Virus record (IMG/VR): IMGVR_UViG_3300009537_000011
Coordinates: 1-58,479 of that record
Length of the DNA: 58,479 nucleotides
Direction: 5' to 3' (one strand)
DNA from: a virus
Position 1 is the stretch's first letter, and each line of letters begins with the position of its first letter. Of the stretch, positions 15,388-23,765 are shown in pieces. The notes beneath the pieces were generated by a model. The model had not been told where the DNA came from. It saw only the letters and a list, made by a program, of their open reading frames with translations, and did not search any database. A program made the position numbers and the translations under genes.

Positions 15388-15973
15388 GTTCGACGTGAAG
15401 TCGACCGGGATCGTCGGAAAGGGGGGCTTTCTCCAGTTCGCCACGGAGTACGCCTTCAAACTCGACAAGGGCCTGACGACCCCAACGGCGAACATGGTGA
15501 TTCAGATAGCGAGATTCGGAAACGGGAGCATTACAGAGCAATTCGCCAGAGAGGCGACGATCTTCGGATCGAACTCGGCGTCACCATGGGCTCCGCGATT
15601 CAACACTCCGCAGATGAGGTCCGTAAGTGGCAGCCTTCTCAATAGAAGCGGTGCCTACAAGAAGGCGTGGCAGGGAAAGGGGCGTGGCAGCTTCAGGTCG
15701 ACGAAGGACAAGAAGCGGGTATCGTTCGGCGTCAACAGGGGGGCCATGCCGATGGCAACGATGCATCAGAACGAAGGGGTGACAACTTATCGGTACGGGC
15801 CAAGGAGAAGGGTGGCGATCGGTATGGCGACCGGCCTGTGGCTCAGGAACCCGACGGGAGTCATCAGAACACCAGGGAGGCCCGTATCCCTGAATGACAG
15901 AATCGCCAACAGGGCGCTGGATGCGATGGCGGAGTATTTCCTGACCGGGAAGCTGACCGAGGTTTCTGGCTAG
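15377..15973 (+). CDS. Neck / head-closure or tail-completion protein candidate
   Basis: A 198-residue, strongly basic protein. It contains a region like gp10/virion-morphogenesis proteins: a helix before SPWAPRFNTPQM, S..LL.RSGAY..AWQGKGRG and KRVSFGVNR.AMPMATMHQNEG, close to the L..tG.L..s......~~~~vg....YA..hq.G pattern of neck proteins. Order (adaptor, this gene, tail terminator) supports a role at the head-tail joint. The next start (GTG) shares one base with this stop. Confidence 0.68.
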   Translation: MAYKFDVKSTGIVGKGGFLQFATEYAFKLDKGLTTPTANMVIQIARFGNGSITEQFAREATIFGSNSASPWAPRFNTPQMRSVSGSLLNRSGAYKKAWQGKGRGSFRSTKDKKRVSFGVNRGAMPMATMHQNEGVTTYRYGPRRRVAIGMATGLWLRNPTGVIRTPGRPVSLNDRIANRALDAMAEYFLTGKLTEVSG

Positions 15974-16554
15974 TGGGGACCTGGGACAGATTCTATGACC
16001 CCCTGAAAAACGGCGGCGATGACGTCGTCACGGACGGTGACGTTGCAGCGGAAGACATCCTGTGCGGACGGATCTACGAGTACCTGAGCGCAAACGCGAA
16101 GCTGTCTGAGATCTTCGAGGGTCGCATAGAAATCAAGGAGACGAGGCCACGGTTCGATTTCTCCACCTTTCCACGGCTCCAGATCTATGCATCGAGCACG
16201 TCTGAGACGGAACGGCCGACGAACGTAGACGTCAACGAGGTCAGAATTTTCGTAAACGTAAGATTCGACGCTCTCAACGTAGAAACGGTACAGCCATACC
16301 ACGCCACGCTCGCCTCGGTGCGAAAGACGATCGCGACGGAGCTGAAGAAGAGGCAGGCCCTGCTCGTGGCAACGCCAGGCAACCCGACCGTGAGGCTGTC
16401 ACACGACCTGACGCCTGGGTTCACCGTGTGGATCTGGGACCTGTCGGCAGACGAAGACAGGGTTGCTGGTAACATGGAGACCGAATGGATCTACAGAGTA
16501 GACGTCGACCGAGATAGTCAGAGGATTCTTACGCTAAAGTCGGAGCTTGGATGA
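15973..16554 (+). CDS. Tail terminator protein candidate
   Basis: A 193-residue protein from GTG 15973. The middle has the alternating strand/helix pattern of tail terminators: RPRFDFSTFPRLQIYASSTS, then VRIFVNVRFDALN, a helix YHATLASVRKTIATELKKRQ, and near the end METEWIYRVDVDR. Terminators cap the tail tube as a hexamer and join it to the head. Synteny just before the tube protein agrees. The first 45 residues are a non-conserved extension. Confidence 0.7.
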   Translation: MGTWDRFYDPLKNGGDDVVTDGDVAAEDILCGRIYEYLSANAKLSEIFEGRIEIKETRPRFDFSTFPRLQIYASSTSETERPTNVDVNEVRIFVNVRFDALNVETVQPYHATLASVRKTIATELKKRQALLVATPGNPTVRLSHDLTPGFTVWIWDLSADEDRVAGNMETEWIYRVDVDRDSQRILTLKSELG

Positions 16555-16808
16555 TGAAAAAGAAATACATCGTAAAGCTGAGAGACAGCTACCTTCCCGG
16601 CAAGAAGAGCTTCGAGACCCCACTCAAGGGTAGAATCCTATCCTGGGACAGGTTGACCGGGAAGACGGTCCAGGAGTGTGTGCTATCAGATGAAGAGTGC
16701 GCCACGCTCGGGTCATCTGGTATCGTGACCATAGAAGAAGTGAAGCCCAAGAAGATCAAGCCAAAGAAACGGGCGAAGTCTCCAGATGATGGGTCAACCG
16801 AACAGTAG
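16551..16808 (+). CDS. Small basic protein (85 aa)
   Basis: ATG at 16551 overlaps the terminator stop (ATGATGA). The N-terminus is basic (MMKKKYIVKLRDSYLPGKK), the middle has short strands, and the C-terminal third is Lys-rich (VKPKKIKPKKRAKS) ending in acidic DDGSTEQ. No family recognised. Its position between terminator and tube and its charge resemble small tail accessory proteins. The next gene has its own AGGAGG 11 bases downstream of this stop. Confidence 0.7.
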   Translation: MMKKKYIVKLRDSYLPGKKSFETPLKGRILSWDRLTGKTVQECVLSDEECATLGSSGIVTIEEVKPKKIKPKKRAKSPDDGSTEQ

Positions 16809-16818
16809 GAGGTAGAAG

Positions 16819-18198
16819 ATGCCACTTCCGTTTCTAGAGAGTGCAACCGGCGACCCCATCAACCTGAAGAGGCGGATCGCCAGGCAGGCAACGCGAGGGC
16901 TACCGGCAACGGCCAGCTTCAGCGACTTCAGGACGTACGGCGGACCGATGGTGATGGCTCCGGGGCTCATCGACCCGATGTCGATTCAGTCTGGCGGCGC
17001 TCCGCTGCGGAAGCTGCCAGGGAAGGTCGACCTGGCGAGCGGTGGGCCGCTGGCAATGGGCGACGTCGACCCGGCGGACCCCGGCCTCATCCTGTTCCTC
17101 GCGAACCTCTTCGAGAACTACACGGTCACGAGCAAGGATACGGCCGAGTGGTATCGGTGGGAATTCGCGTTGGACGCAACGACAGCGGCAGATGAATTCC
17201 TCACCATCTACAACGACACGGACGTGATCCCGAGGACCACCTTCTACGACATCATGCTCGGCGGGTTCACGGCGGCCGCGAGCCCGGGTGGCAACTTCTC
17301 GATGGACTTCCCATACGTCGCCGGTGGCTATCACTTCTTCGGTGACTGGGTAGGTGACACCTGGGCGGCGAACAACGATCCGGTCTTCAGGAAGACGTGG
17401 AGCGGCAACTGGGAAGAAACCGGTGATTTCGACATCTACATTCAGGAGCAGTCGAACGACGCGAACAGCATCACGATCAAGGTGAAGATCGGTGCGGCGG
17501 CGACGTACGACGGGGCGAACATCACTGTCAACTTCGGCGAGTGGACGAGGATCACCGACGAGAACGACGCGAGGATCGGGAAAAAGGCAGAGCAGATCGA
17601 GATCTTTCTTCCTGTCGGAACGACCGGCATCGTCGCGTCTGACACCGGCCACGTCGTCAACCGGCGCCCGAGCTGGACCCCAACGCTCGCAACGCAGCGG
17701 AAGATCTCCTCGATCAACACGACCTTTGTCGTCGACGGTGTCGAGTCGAGGGCCGAGGGTGGGTGGTCGATCGAGGCCGCATGGGCAAACCTCGAAAGCG
17801 TTCTGGACGTGGCCGGTCGACAGACTGCAACGGTGCAGCGGACTGGCGACCTGTCGGCATCGATCAGCCCGACTCGCAGGCTGGTCGATCTGGACTTCCA
17901 GAAGAAACTGCACGAGGCCGACACCATCCAGGTGTTCTTCGACGGTGAGACGGACGAGATCATCCCCGGCACCGCGAATCTCAGGCCATACCGAATGATC
18001 ATCGGTGCGCCAGCGTGTCTCTTGTCGGGTTCGATGTACGGCGTCGAGCCGGGCGGAGAGAACAAGGAAGAGGCGCTGTCGTTGATGGCCGGTCTGCCAG
18101 ATGCGGCAGTGAACTACGCAGATGGATACGGCGAGAACATCTCCTTCGGGTCACACCTGAAGGTGGTGGTCGACACCGACATCGCGGCGATTCCGTAA
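16819..18198 (+). CDS. Major tail protein (tube) candidate
   Basis: A 459-residue protein with AGGAGGTAGAAG before ATG 16819. It is beta-rich with repeated FxxD, WSGNW, VVDGVESRAEGGWSIEA and LDFQKKLHEADTIQVFF segments. An early INLKRRIARQATRG..AT.SF...R motif is like tube proteins that begin with a short helix before the barrel. At 459 residues it is larger than single-barrel tubes, so it probably carries two barrels or a surface domain (around residues 100-200). Location right before the tape measure is decisive. No -1/+1 frameshifted chaperone pair follows, only a hairpin. Confidence 0.72.
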   Translation: MPLPFLESATGDPINLKRRIARQATRGLPATASFSDFRTYGGPMVMAPGLIDPMSIQSGGAPLRKLPGKVDLASGGPLAMGDVDPADPGLILFLANLFENYTVTSKDTAEWYRWEFALDATTAADEFLTIYNDTDVIPRTTFYDIMLGGFTAAASPGGNFSMDFPYVAGGYHFFGDWVGDTWAANNDPVFRKTWSGNWEETGDFDIYIQEQSNDANSITIKVKIGAAATYDGANITVNFGEWTRITDENDARIGKKAEQIEIFLPVGTTGIVASDTGHVVNRRPSWTPTLATQRKISSINTTFVVDGVESRAEGGWSIEAAWANLESVLDVAGRQTATVQRTGDLSASISPTRRLVDLDFQKKLHEADTIQVFFDGETDEIIPGTANLRPYRMIIGAPACLLSGSMYGVEPGGENKEEALSLMAGLPDAAVNYADGYGENISFGSHLKVVVDTDIAAIP

Positions 18199-18230
18199 GG
18201 TCCGACAGGCGGACGCCCACCGCCAGAAGA

Positions 18231-18262
18231 ACCGGGGTGGGTAGTCCGCCGCCCACTCCGGT
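18231..18262 (+). terminator. Hairpin between tail tube and tape measure genes
   Basis: ACCGGGGTGGG (18231-18241) pairs with GCCCACTCCGGT (18251-18262) using one G-U, loop about 10 bases. No U-run. As a partial terminator it would lower tape-measure synthesis relative to tube protein. Confidence 0.55.
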
Positions 18263-18276
18263 GAGATAGGCGACAG

Positions 18277-21200
18277 ATGGCAGACATCACCAAGGAAGCC
18301 GCCCTCGAATTCGTTGTCGAGGTAGCAGACGCCCTCAACAGCATGGGGGCCATGGTGAGTGCTGGGCGATCGCTGAATGAAACACTGAGCAACTCCAGCG
18401 CCGCGCTTCACAATTACGGTGTAGAGCTGAGGAAGGGGCCACTGGAGTCGCAGGAGGCCCTGGGCGACGCTTTTGATATCACCGGCGAGCAGCTCAAAGA
18501 CGCCTCGGCGCTGTTCAAGGTCTATCTCACCAACCTGAAAAAGGCGGAGATCACCGAAGACGGCGTCATCGTCAACAACAAGGAACTGGCATCCTCCTTC
18601 GACGCCGTAAAGAACCAGCTAGAGACGAGCGGCGTGAGCCTTGTCAAGATAAGGCAGCTGTTCGGGGATGTCACGAGAGACATCATCAAAACGCGGGACG
18701 AGCAGGTCAGGCAGAAGGGAACCACGGAGAAGCAGCGACAGGCGTTCTCGTTTCTGACCGACGAATTGAAGAAGGTCAGCGGCGGTATGAAGTTCGCAGG
18801 TAAGGCCGCGAACAAGGCGACCAAGGAACTATCCGAGGTCACCAAGAAGCCGATTACGAATTGGGGTAAATTCACTGCTGCTGTCCAAAAGTCGAGGACC
18901 GCGGTCGGAAAATTCGGCACAGGGGTAAGGGGTGTCGGGGCGGCGCTGACGGCGCTGACGGCCGGACTAGGGGTCAGGAAGCTGGTGAGCTGGACGGCAG
19001 CAGCCGTGGAGTCAGGCAGAGAGCTGCAACGAATGCAGCGCGCCCTATTCGCCGTAACAGGAAACACGAAGGCCGCCGGTGAAGAGTTCGAATTTGTCAG
19101 GAACCTTGCGGTCAAGCTCGGCGTCGATCTTGGCACGACTGGTAAGGAGTACTCGAAGCTGGCGGCCGCGGCAAAGGCTAGCGGAGTGGCTCAAGAGGAC
19201 GTCCACGACATCTTCGCCGCCGTATCCGAGGCAAGCATCACGCTCGGGCTGTCGAATGCCCAGCTGGAGGACACGTTCGTTGCGCTCCAGCAGATCATCT
19301 CGAAGGGGAAGGTCCAAACCGAGGAGCTGAGGCGTCAGATCGGTGACCGACTGCCCGGGGCGTTCGCGATTGCCGCCAAGGCGATGAACGTAACGACGGG
19401 CAGACTCGACGAGATGCTCGAACAGGGAAAGATAACGGCGCAGGAATTCCTGCGCCCGTTCGCAAGGGAGATACGAAACGAGTTTGGTAAGGGGCTGCCG
19501 CAGGCGATTCAGTCTACGGAGGCGGCGATCGGAAGATTCCAGACGACCTTCTTCGAGCTGAAGGCGTCATTCGCCGCTGGATTTTTCGATGTCTTCAAGC
19601 AAGAGCTGAACCTCCTGTCCGAGGATCTGGAGAAGAACAAGGAGAAGGCAGAGGAGTGGGGCAAGTTTTACGGCGCATTTCTCCAGACGAAGCTGTCATC
19701 GCTCAGGGCGAAGTTGCACCTGGCGAGGGCGGGATTCAACATGATGACCGGGGACGTTGTCGACACTGGCGAGGCGCTCGATAAATTCGTGGAGTCCCAG
19801 ACGATTGCCATCGGGCGATCCGGGCAGATGAGGAACATGCTACTCGGCAATGCCGAGGCGGCCGCCGAGTACGCGGAGGCAGCCAAGTGGGCCGCGGTGG
19901 CCCTCAAGGAGCTGACAGGCGACACATCAACAATCACGGAGGCGACATGGCAAAAAATCCTGGCCATGGAGAACGCGAAGGGCCTATTGAAGGATCTTCA
20001 GGATAGATACCATGAGACGGCGCTCGCTCAGCAGAAAATGGCGGAGATGGAGCTGGCGCTCGCAGAGAACGAGAAGCTAAGACACGAGCAGATAGAGAGA
20101 GGGGAAGAGCCGGAAGAGGCGCTGATAGACAGAATCGAGCGAACCCAAAAGGCGATGGGAGAGGGAACCACCAAGCTCCGGGCGTTCATCAAGATACAGA
20201 AGGAAGACGCGGCGGCCAAGGCCGAAGCCGAGCGGCAGGCACGGAAGCTAGAGATCGCACTGCGAGACCTTCGCAAGGAGCTGGGTCTCAACGAGGAAGA
20301 CCTGGAGTTCCAGGCAGAGGCGCTCGAACAGGTGGCGCTGGAATATGAGGAGCTGGCAGCGGCCGGTAAGCTCACCCAGAATCAGCTGGAGCAGCTCCGG
20401 TTGGAGGGCGGCAAGATCCTGGACAAGTTCCGGAAGATGGGGGAGGAGATCCCGGAGAGCCTGCTCGAAGTCGCGAACAGAATGGGCATCTTCGGAGAAG
20501 AGGCCGCGAAGGCTGGCGTCGAAGTCCGAAAGGCCGTGGACGAGTGGAAGAACTACGTCATGGCCGCCGGAGAGGGCGGCGATGTCACTGACGTGGAGGC
20601 TGAGAAGATCGTCTCTGGGGCAGAGAAGATCAAGAAGTCGATCATGGAGTTGACCCCAGAAATGCAGCATCTTTTCTTCGACGACGAGAAGATGCTGGAG
20701 ACCTTTGGGGACATGTTCGAGGGGATGACGTCAAGAGTCCAGGAGAAGTTAGAAGGGCTCAAGGAAGAGTTTCTGGATTTCCAAAACGACCTCCTAGAGG
20801 CGTTTGCCCCGGACGACACCGATGCGGAGGCGCTGAAGGGCGAAGTCGCCAAGTTGGGCGAGGAGCTGGAGGGGCTCAAGAGTAAAACGCACCAGACGCA
20901 GGATGACCTGAACAGGATAGCGGAGGTCGAGGGTGAGTTAGCAGAGAAGCAGATAGCCCTGGGCAGGGCTACGAGCGACCTGAGCGACGATTTCAAGGCG
21001 TGGGGCGAGCAGACCTCGCTGAGTGCAGACCTTGTCGACGAGAAGATCACGGGCCTGATCGAGAACAATGAGGATTTCACGAACGCCTTCGCGAATCTGG
21101 ACGAGCAAAGCAAGGAAAGCATCCAGCGAATGCTGACGAACCTCAGGGGCCTTGCCGACCAGGGGGTAGCCGATTCGGGGACCGTACAGCAGACGTTCAA

Positions 21201-21633
21201 GGATATGGGGGACGTCTTCGCGAACAACGGAATAGAGATCGACGAGCTGCGAGACAGCCTGGATGCCTTCGGCGGTCATATAGACCCGGTGGAGCGGTCG
21301 ATCGAGAGACTTGGGACGGTCCAGGACAAGTCCGTTGAGCAGACGAAGAGGATGAATGCCGAGATGACGGCGCTCACCGAGGGGCTGAGGGATATACCGG
21401 ACGCGGCGAAGCAGATGTCGGACCACACCCTGATGCAGCTCGCCAGGCTCGGCGCGAAGCTGAGCGAACTCACCGACAAGGTGACGGGGCTCAACAACGC
21501 TCTGAACGAGGTGGGTGGATCGTCACCCGTTGGCGCTGCGACCCGACAACCCACCGGGATACCGCCGATAACGAACGACAACATCTCAAGCCCCGCATTT
21601 GGCGGCGGTGGAGATGTCATGGGGCCGGGCTAG
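18277..21633 (+). CDS. Tape measure protein
   Basis: An 1118-residue, mostly helical protein. Residues about 245-420 hold the tape-measure N-terminal domain: ELQRMQRALFAVTGNTKAAG, EFVRNLAVKLGVDLGTTGKEY, SKLAAAAKASG, EASITLGLSNAQLEDTFVAL, QQIISKGKVQTEELRRQIGDR. Long coiled-coil stretches follow (EEDLEFQAEALEQVALEYEE). No transmembrane patch or peptidase domain was obvious. At roughly 0.15 nm per residue this predicts a tail near 165 nm. The terminal segment is Gly/Pro-rich. The stop overlaps that of a reverse-strand HNH gene. Confidence 0.92.
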   Translation: MADITKEAALEFVVEVADALNSMGAMVSAGRSLNETLSNSSAALHNYGVELRKGPLESQEALGDAFDITGEQLKDASALFKVYLTNLKKAEITEDGVIVNNKELASSFDAVKNQLETSGVSLVKIRQLFGDVTRDIIKTRDEQVRQKGTTEKQRQAFSFLTDELKKVSGGMKFAGKAANKATKELSEVTKKPITNWGKFTAAVQKSRTAVGKFGTGVRGVGAALTALTAGLGVRKLVSWTAAAVESGRELQRMQRALFAVTGNTKAAGEEFEFVRNLAVKLGVDLGTTGKEYSKLAAAAKASGVAQEDVHDIFAAVSEASITLGLSNAQLEDTFVALQQIISKGKVQTEELRRQIGDRLPGAFAIAAKAMNVTTGRLDEMLEQGKITAQEFLRPFAREIRNEFGKGLPQAIQSTEAAIGRFQTTFFELKASFAAGFFDVFKQELNLLSEDLEKNKEKAEEWGKFYGAFLQTKLSSLRAKLHLARAGFNMMTGDVVDTGEALDKFVESQTIAIGRSGQMRNMLLGNAEAAAEYAEAAKWAAVALKELTGDTSTITEATWQKILAMENAKGLLKDLQDRYHETALAQQKMAEMELALAENEKLRHEQIERGEEPEEALIDRIERTQKAMGEGTTKLRAFIKIQKEDAAAKAEAERQARKLEIALRDLRKELGLNEEDLEFQAEALEQVALEYEELAAAGKLTQNQLEQLRLEGGKILDKFRKMGEEIPESLLEVANRMGIFGEEAAKAGVEVRKAVDEWKNYVMAAGEGGDVTDVEAEKIVSGAEKIKKSIMELTPEMQHLFFDDEKMLETFGDMFEGMTSRVQEKLEGLKEEFLDFQNDLLEAFAPDDTDAEALKGEVAKLGEELEGLKSKTHQTQDDLNRIAEVEGELAEKQIALGRATSDLSDDFKAWGEQTSLSADLVDEKITGLIENNEDFTNAFANLDEQSKESIQRMLTNLRGLADQGVADSGTVQQTFKDMGDVFANNGIEIDELRDSLDAFGGHIDPVERSIERLGTVQDKSVEQTKRMNAEMTALTEGLRDIPDAAKQMSDHTLMQLARLGAKLSELTDKVTGLNNALNEVGGSSPVGAATRQPTGIPPITNDNISSPAFGGGGDVMGPG

Positions 21634-22121
21634 CTGACGTGGGTCCAGCGTTTACGGTTGACGATCTCGAAGACTGTCTGATGACTGACACCAAACTGAA
21701 TACCAACCTCACGCATCGAGTAGTCCCCGGTACCGTAGAGGTCTCGAATCTCCCGAACCTGATCCGGGGTGAGGACACTCGCGGAGTTGCGAATCCCCGT
21801 GACCTTGCCGACGCGGCCCTTGTGGGAGGTGTCTCGATTGTTGTCGCCAACGGTGCCGATCTTGAGATGCTTAGGGTTGCAGCACGGCGGGTTGTCGCAG
21901 AGGTGCATGACGCAGAAGCCGCGAGGGATGAACCCCTTGGCAAGGCTGTACGACACCCGGTGGGCGCGGTACACCCGGCCACGAAGGGAGAATTTGCCGT
22001 AGCCCCGGTTCCGGGCCCTGGTCCATTCCCAGCACGCCTCCGGGCCTGCCACATGAATCTTGGACCAGAAGCGTCGAGCCTCGTCCCTCGTAAGTTGCGG
22101 GACCTTTGCGGTCCTGGGCAT
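21630..22121 (-). CDS. HNH endonuclease (homing-type) on the opposite strand
   Basis: Using ATG 22121 the protein has 163 residues. It has W..I...GPEACWEWT.ARNRGYGKFSLRGR.YRAHRVSYSLAKG, then CVMHLCDNPPCCNPKHLKIGT..DNNRDTS, the HNH_3-type beta-beta-alpha metal fold (H, C, NP..CCNP.HL). Residues about 120-160 (LTPDQVREIRDLYGTG.YSMREVGIQFGVSHQTV) form a helix-turn-helix for DNA binding. Such genes nick DNA and spread as free-standing homing elements. It is the only reverse gene among the structural genes and probably an insertion between tape measure and the next tail gene. A GTG at 22145 would add 8 residues. Confidence 0.92.
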   Translation of the reverse strand: MPRTAKVPQLTRDEARRFWSKIHVAGPEACWEWTRARNRGYGKFSLRGRVYRAHRVSYSLAKGFIPRGFCVMHLCDNPPCCNPKHLKIGTVGDNNRDTSHKGRVGKVTGIRNSASVLTPDQVREIRDLYGTGDYSMREVGIQFGVSHQTVFEIVNRKRWTHVS

Positions 22122-22127
22122 GTCATC

Positions 22128-22133
22128 ATTATA
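22128..22133 (-). promoter_or_regulatory. TATAAT -10 box giving a leaderless HNH transcript
   Basis: On the minus strand TATAAT is followed by GATGAC and then the ATG of the HNH gene, so a start about seven bases downstream falls on the ATG itself. No Shine-Dalgarno is present and no good -35 is seen (TACTGT at 17 bp). This suggests private expression of the endonuclease from a leaderless mRNA. Confidence 0.5.
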
Positions 22134-22138
22134 TCCAG

Positions 22139-22417
22139 ATGCCACTGTTCACAGTAGATCCGAGGCTGGACCAGCTAGATGCCCTGGGGCGGGCCATCGA
22201 CGCTGCAACTACCGAGGCGAGGGAAATGAAGGGGAAGCTCAAGGCCCTTGCGGGTAACAGGACTGCACCGGGAGGGGCAAGGGTCCTCTCCTACTCGCCG
22301 CTGACCATATACCCGCCATGGCTATTCTCGGGCTCGATCACGATAGCTGACGTTCCCGGGAGCGCAACGACAGCGGGCGGAGCGGCAGCCTCGACGCCAC
22401 CGGGCGGCGGCGGCTAG
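22139..22417 (+). CDS. Small Gly/Ala/Pro-tailed tail-region protein (92 aa)
   Basis: ATG 22139 is the best start although no clear RBS precedes it; upstream sequence belongs to the HNH gene on the other strand. The first 40 residues are helical (DPRLDQLDALGRAIDAATTEAREM), followed by a hydrophobic SPLTIYPPWLFSGSITIADV and a low-complexity end (GSATTAGGAAASTPPGGGG). Function unrecognised. If the HNH gene inserted here, it could have separated this gene from its native RBS. Confidence 0.6.
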   Translation: MPLFTVDPRLDQLDALGRAIDAATTEAREMKGKLKALAGNRTAPGGARVLSYSPLTIYPPWLFSGSITIADVPGSATTAGGAAASTPPGGGG

Positions 22418-22426
22418 GAGTGGGGA

Positions 22427-23152
22427 ATGGGTCTAGCTGAAGCTGCTGGAATGGCTGCGGCGCTGGCGAGTGCGCTGGCGCGTGGCAACCGAGAGATCGA
22501 CAAGATCGCGGAGAAGGCCGACGATTTCGCGAGGAACGTGAGTCGTCTTCAGGCGGCCCCCCAGCCCGACGTCGTCGCGAAACCGCCGCACCCACCGGCT
22601 GGACCGTCCGGTCCAGCAGCCGCCCCGCCACATGTGATACCGACCGGACCGATCGGGAGTGCGTTCGGAACGGGCGGCATCGTGGACGCATCCGGACAAT
22701 TTGTCACATCGAGCGCCGCGAGCGGCGAGGGCGGCGGCGGCGCGGGGCGGCGCGGGGTGGGCGGGAGGGAGAGCCTCTGGGCGGCTATCAGGAACAGGAT
22801 TCTGAAGGGGGGCGGCGGATTCTACGAGTTCGTCCAGGCGCTCATGGCGCACGGGCAGAGCTTCTCAATGGAGATGGCGGAGACGTTCTGGACAACCGGC
22901 GAGTTCCCTTCGGGCGGGGCGGTATTCGGGACGGCATCGTCGTCGGCCGGTGAGCCGACGACCGGAAGGATTGGCGGGCTGGACCGCCAGCCACAGCTCA
23001 CGAGCGGGTTCAGTGTGGGCGCACCAACAATGGGGTCGAGGTCGACCCAGAGGACCCTCGACACCATCTCGGACGAAATCAAGGGACTACGAAGCGACCT
23101 GAGGAAGGCCGCGTCGGCAGGAACCGAGGCAAGGAGAGACGGACTTGTCTGA
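22427..23152 (+). CDS. Low-complexity tail-tip protein (241 aa)
   Basis: ATG 22427 follows TAGGAGTGGGGA. Residues 1-40 form an Ala-rich helix (GMAAALASALARGNREIDKI). About 45-115 is a Pro/Gly/Ala linker, and 115-150 holds a more ordered segment (ESLWAAIRNRILKGGGGFYEFVQALMAHGQ). The end is helical (QRTLDTISDEIKGLRSDLRKAAS). No family recognised. Position behind the tape measure suggests a tail-tip assembly or linker protein. The next gene begins 8 bp inside it. Confidence 0.68.
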   Translation: MGLAEAAGMAAALASALARGNREIDKIAEKADDFARNVSRLQAAPQPDVVAKPPHPPAGPSGPAAAPPHVIPTGPIGSAFGTGGIVDASGQFVTSSAASGEGGGGAGRRGVGGRESLWAAIRNRILKGGGGFYEFVQALMAHGQSFSMEMAETFWTTGEFPSGGAVFGTASSSAGEPTTGRIGGLDRQPQLTSGFSVGAPTMGSRSTQRTLDTISDEIKGLRSDLRKAASAGTEARRDGLV

Positions 23153-23765
23153 CCGGGGATACAGCTACTGGGAACCGGCCTTCGACCTGGATGCACAATA
23201 TCTGAATGGGGTGACGCTCCAGGTGAAGCAGATGCCGATGGTGATGCCGGACGGTGGCGGGGCGGTGAGACTGCCGATGCACGACGGGACGGACGTCGTC
23301 TTCAACGTGTTTCGTGGGATCAACGCCTCAGACGGTTACGACAGGAAGTCGCTGAGTCTGACGTTACTCGGTCACTACCAGGAAGACTACTGGCAGTTCA
23401 AGAAAGCGAAGATGTCTGCGGCTCCGGTCTGGTACGCACCAGGCTACCGGGTGAACGACGTGTTCACGGCCGTATCCGGGAAGGGATACATCTTGAGCCG
23501 AAGGCTTGCGGACGGAATCGTCCCTGGCGTGAGCGAGGCGACCCATCCGACAAAGGTGTTTCTCGACGGTGTAGACACCCCGGGCGCCATCACCATTGGC
23601 GGGGATAAGCAGAGTATCACCGCGAACAGCACTGGTGAGATCGAGGTCAGATACATGCCGGTTCTGAGGGTCATCGTGACGTCTGTCCCAGACGTTGTCG
23701 AGGCACACAACAGACTGACCATCGATATCGAGATGGACGAAATCAGAATCGGGGATCAGGGGTAG
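23145..23765 (+). CDS. Minor tail protein / distal tail candidate (206 aa)
   Basis: Probable TTG start at 23145, preceded by AAGGAGA at suitable distance and overlapping the upstream stop. The protein is beta-rich (GVTLQVKQMPMVMPDGGGAV, KSLSLTLLGHYQEDYWQF, VRYMPVLRVIVTSV, RLTIDIEMDEIRIGDQG), with a pattern (short strands, VFLDG..., EVRYMPVLRV) resembling distal tail or minor tail proteins. It joins the larger hub gene by a one-base overlap (TAGTG). Role inferred from position and fold type. Confidence 0.62.
   Translation: MSDRGYSYWEPAFDLDAQYLNGVTLQVKQMPMVMPDGGGAVRLPMHDGTDVVFNVFRGINASDGYDRKSLSLTLLGHYQEDYWQFKKAKMSAAPVWYAPGYRVNDVFTAVSGKGYILSRRLADGIVPGVSEATHPTKVFLDGVDTPGAITIGGDKQSITANSTGEIEVRYMPVLRVIVTSVPDVVEAHNRLTIDIEMDEIRIGDQG

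Noticed and set aside
16900-17913. Long antisense frame (337 codons) opposite the tail tube gene
   Set aside because: Arg/Asp/Val-rich composition is that of a shadow frame of GC-rich coding DNA, and the plus-strand gene has a strong RBS and operon context.
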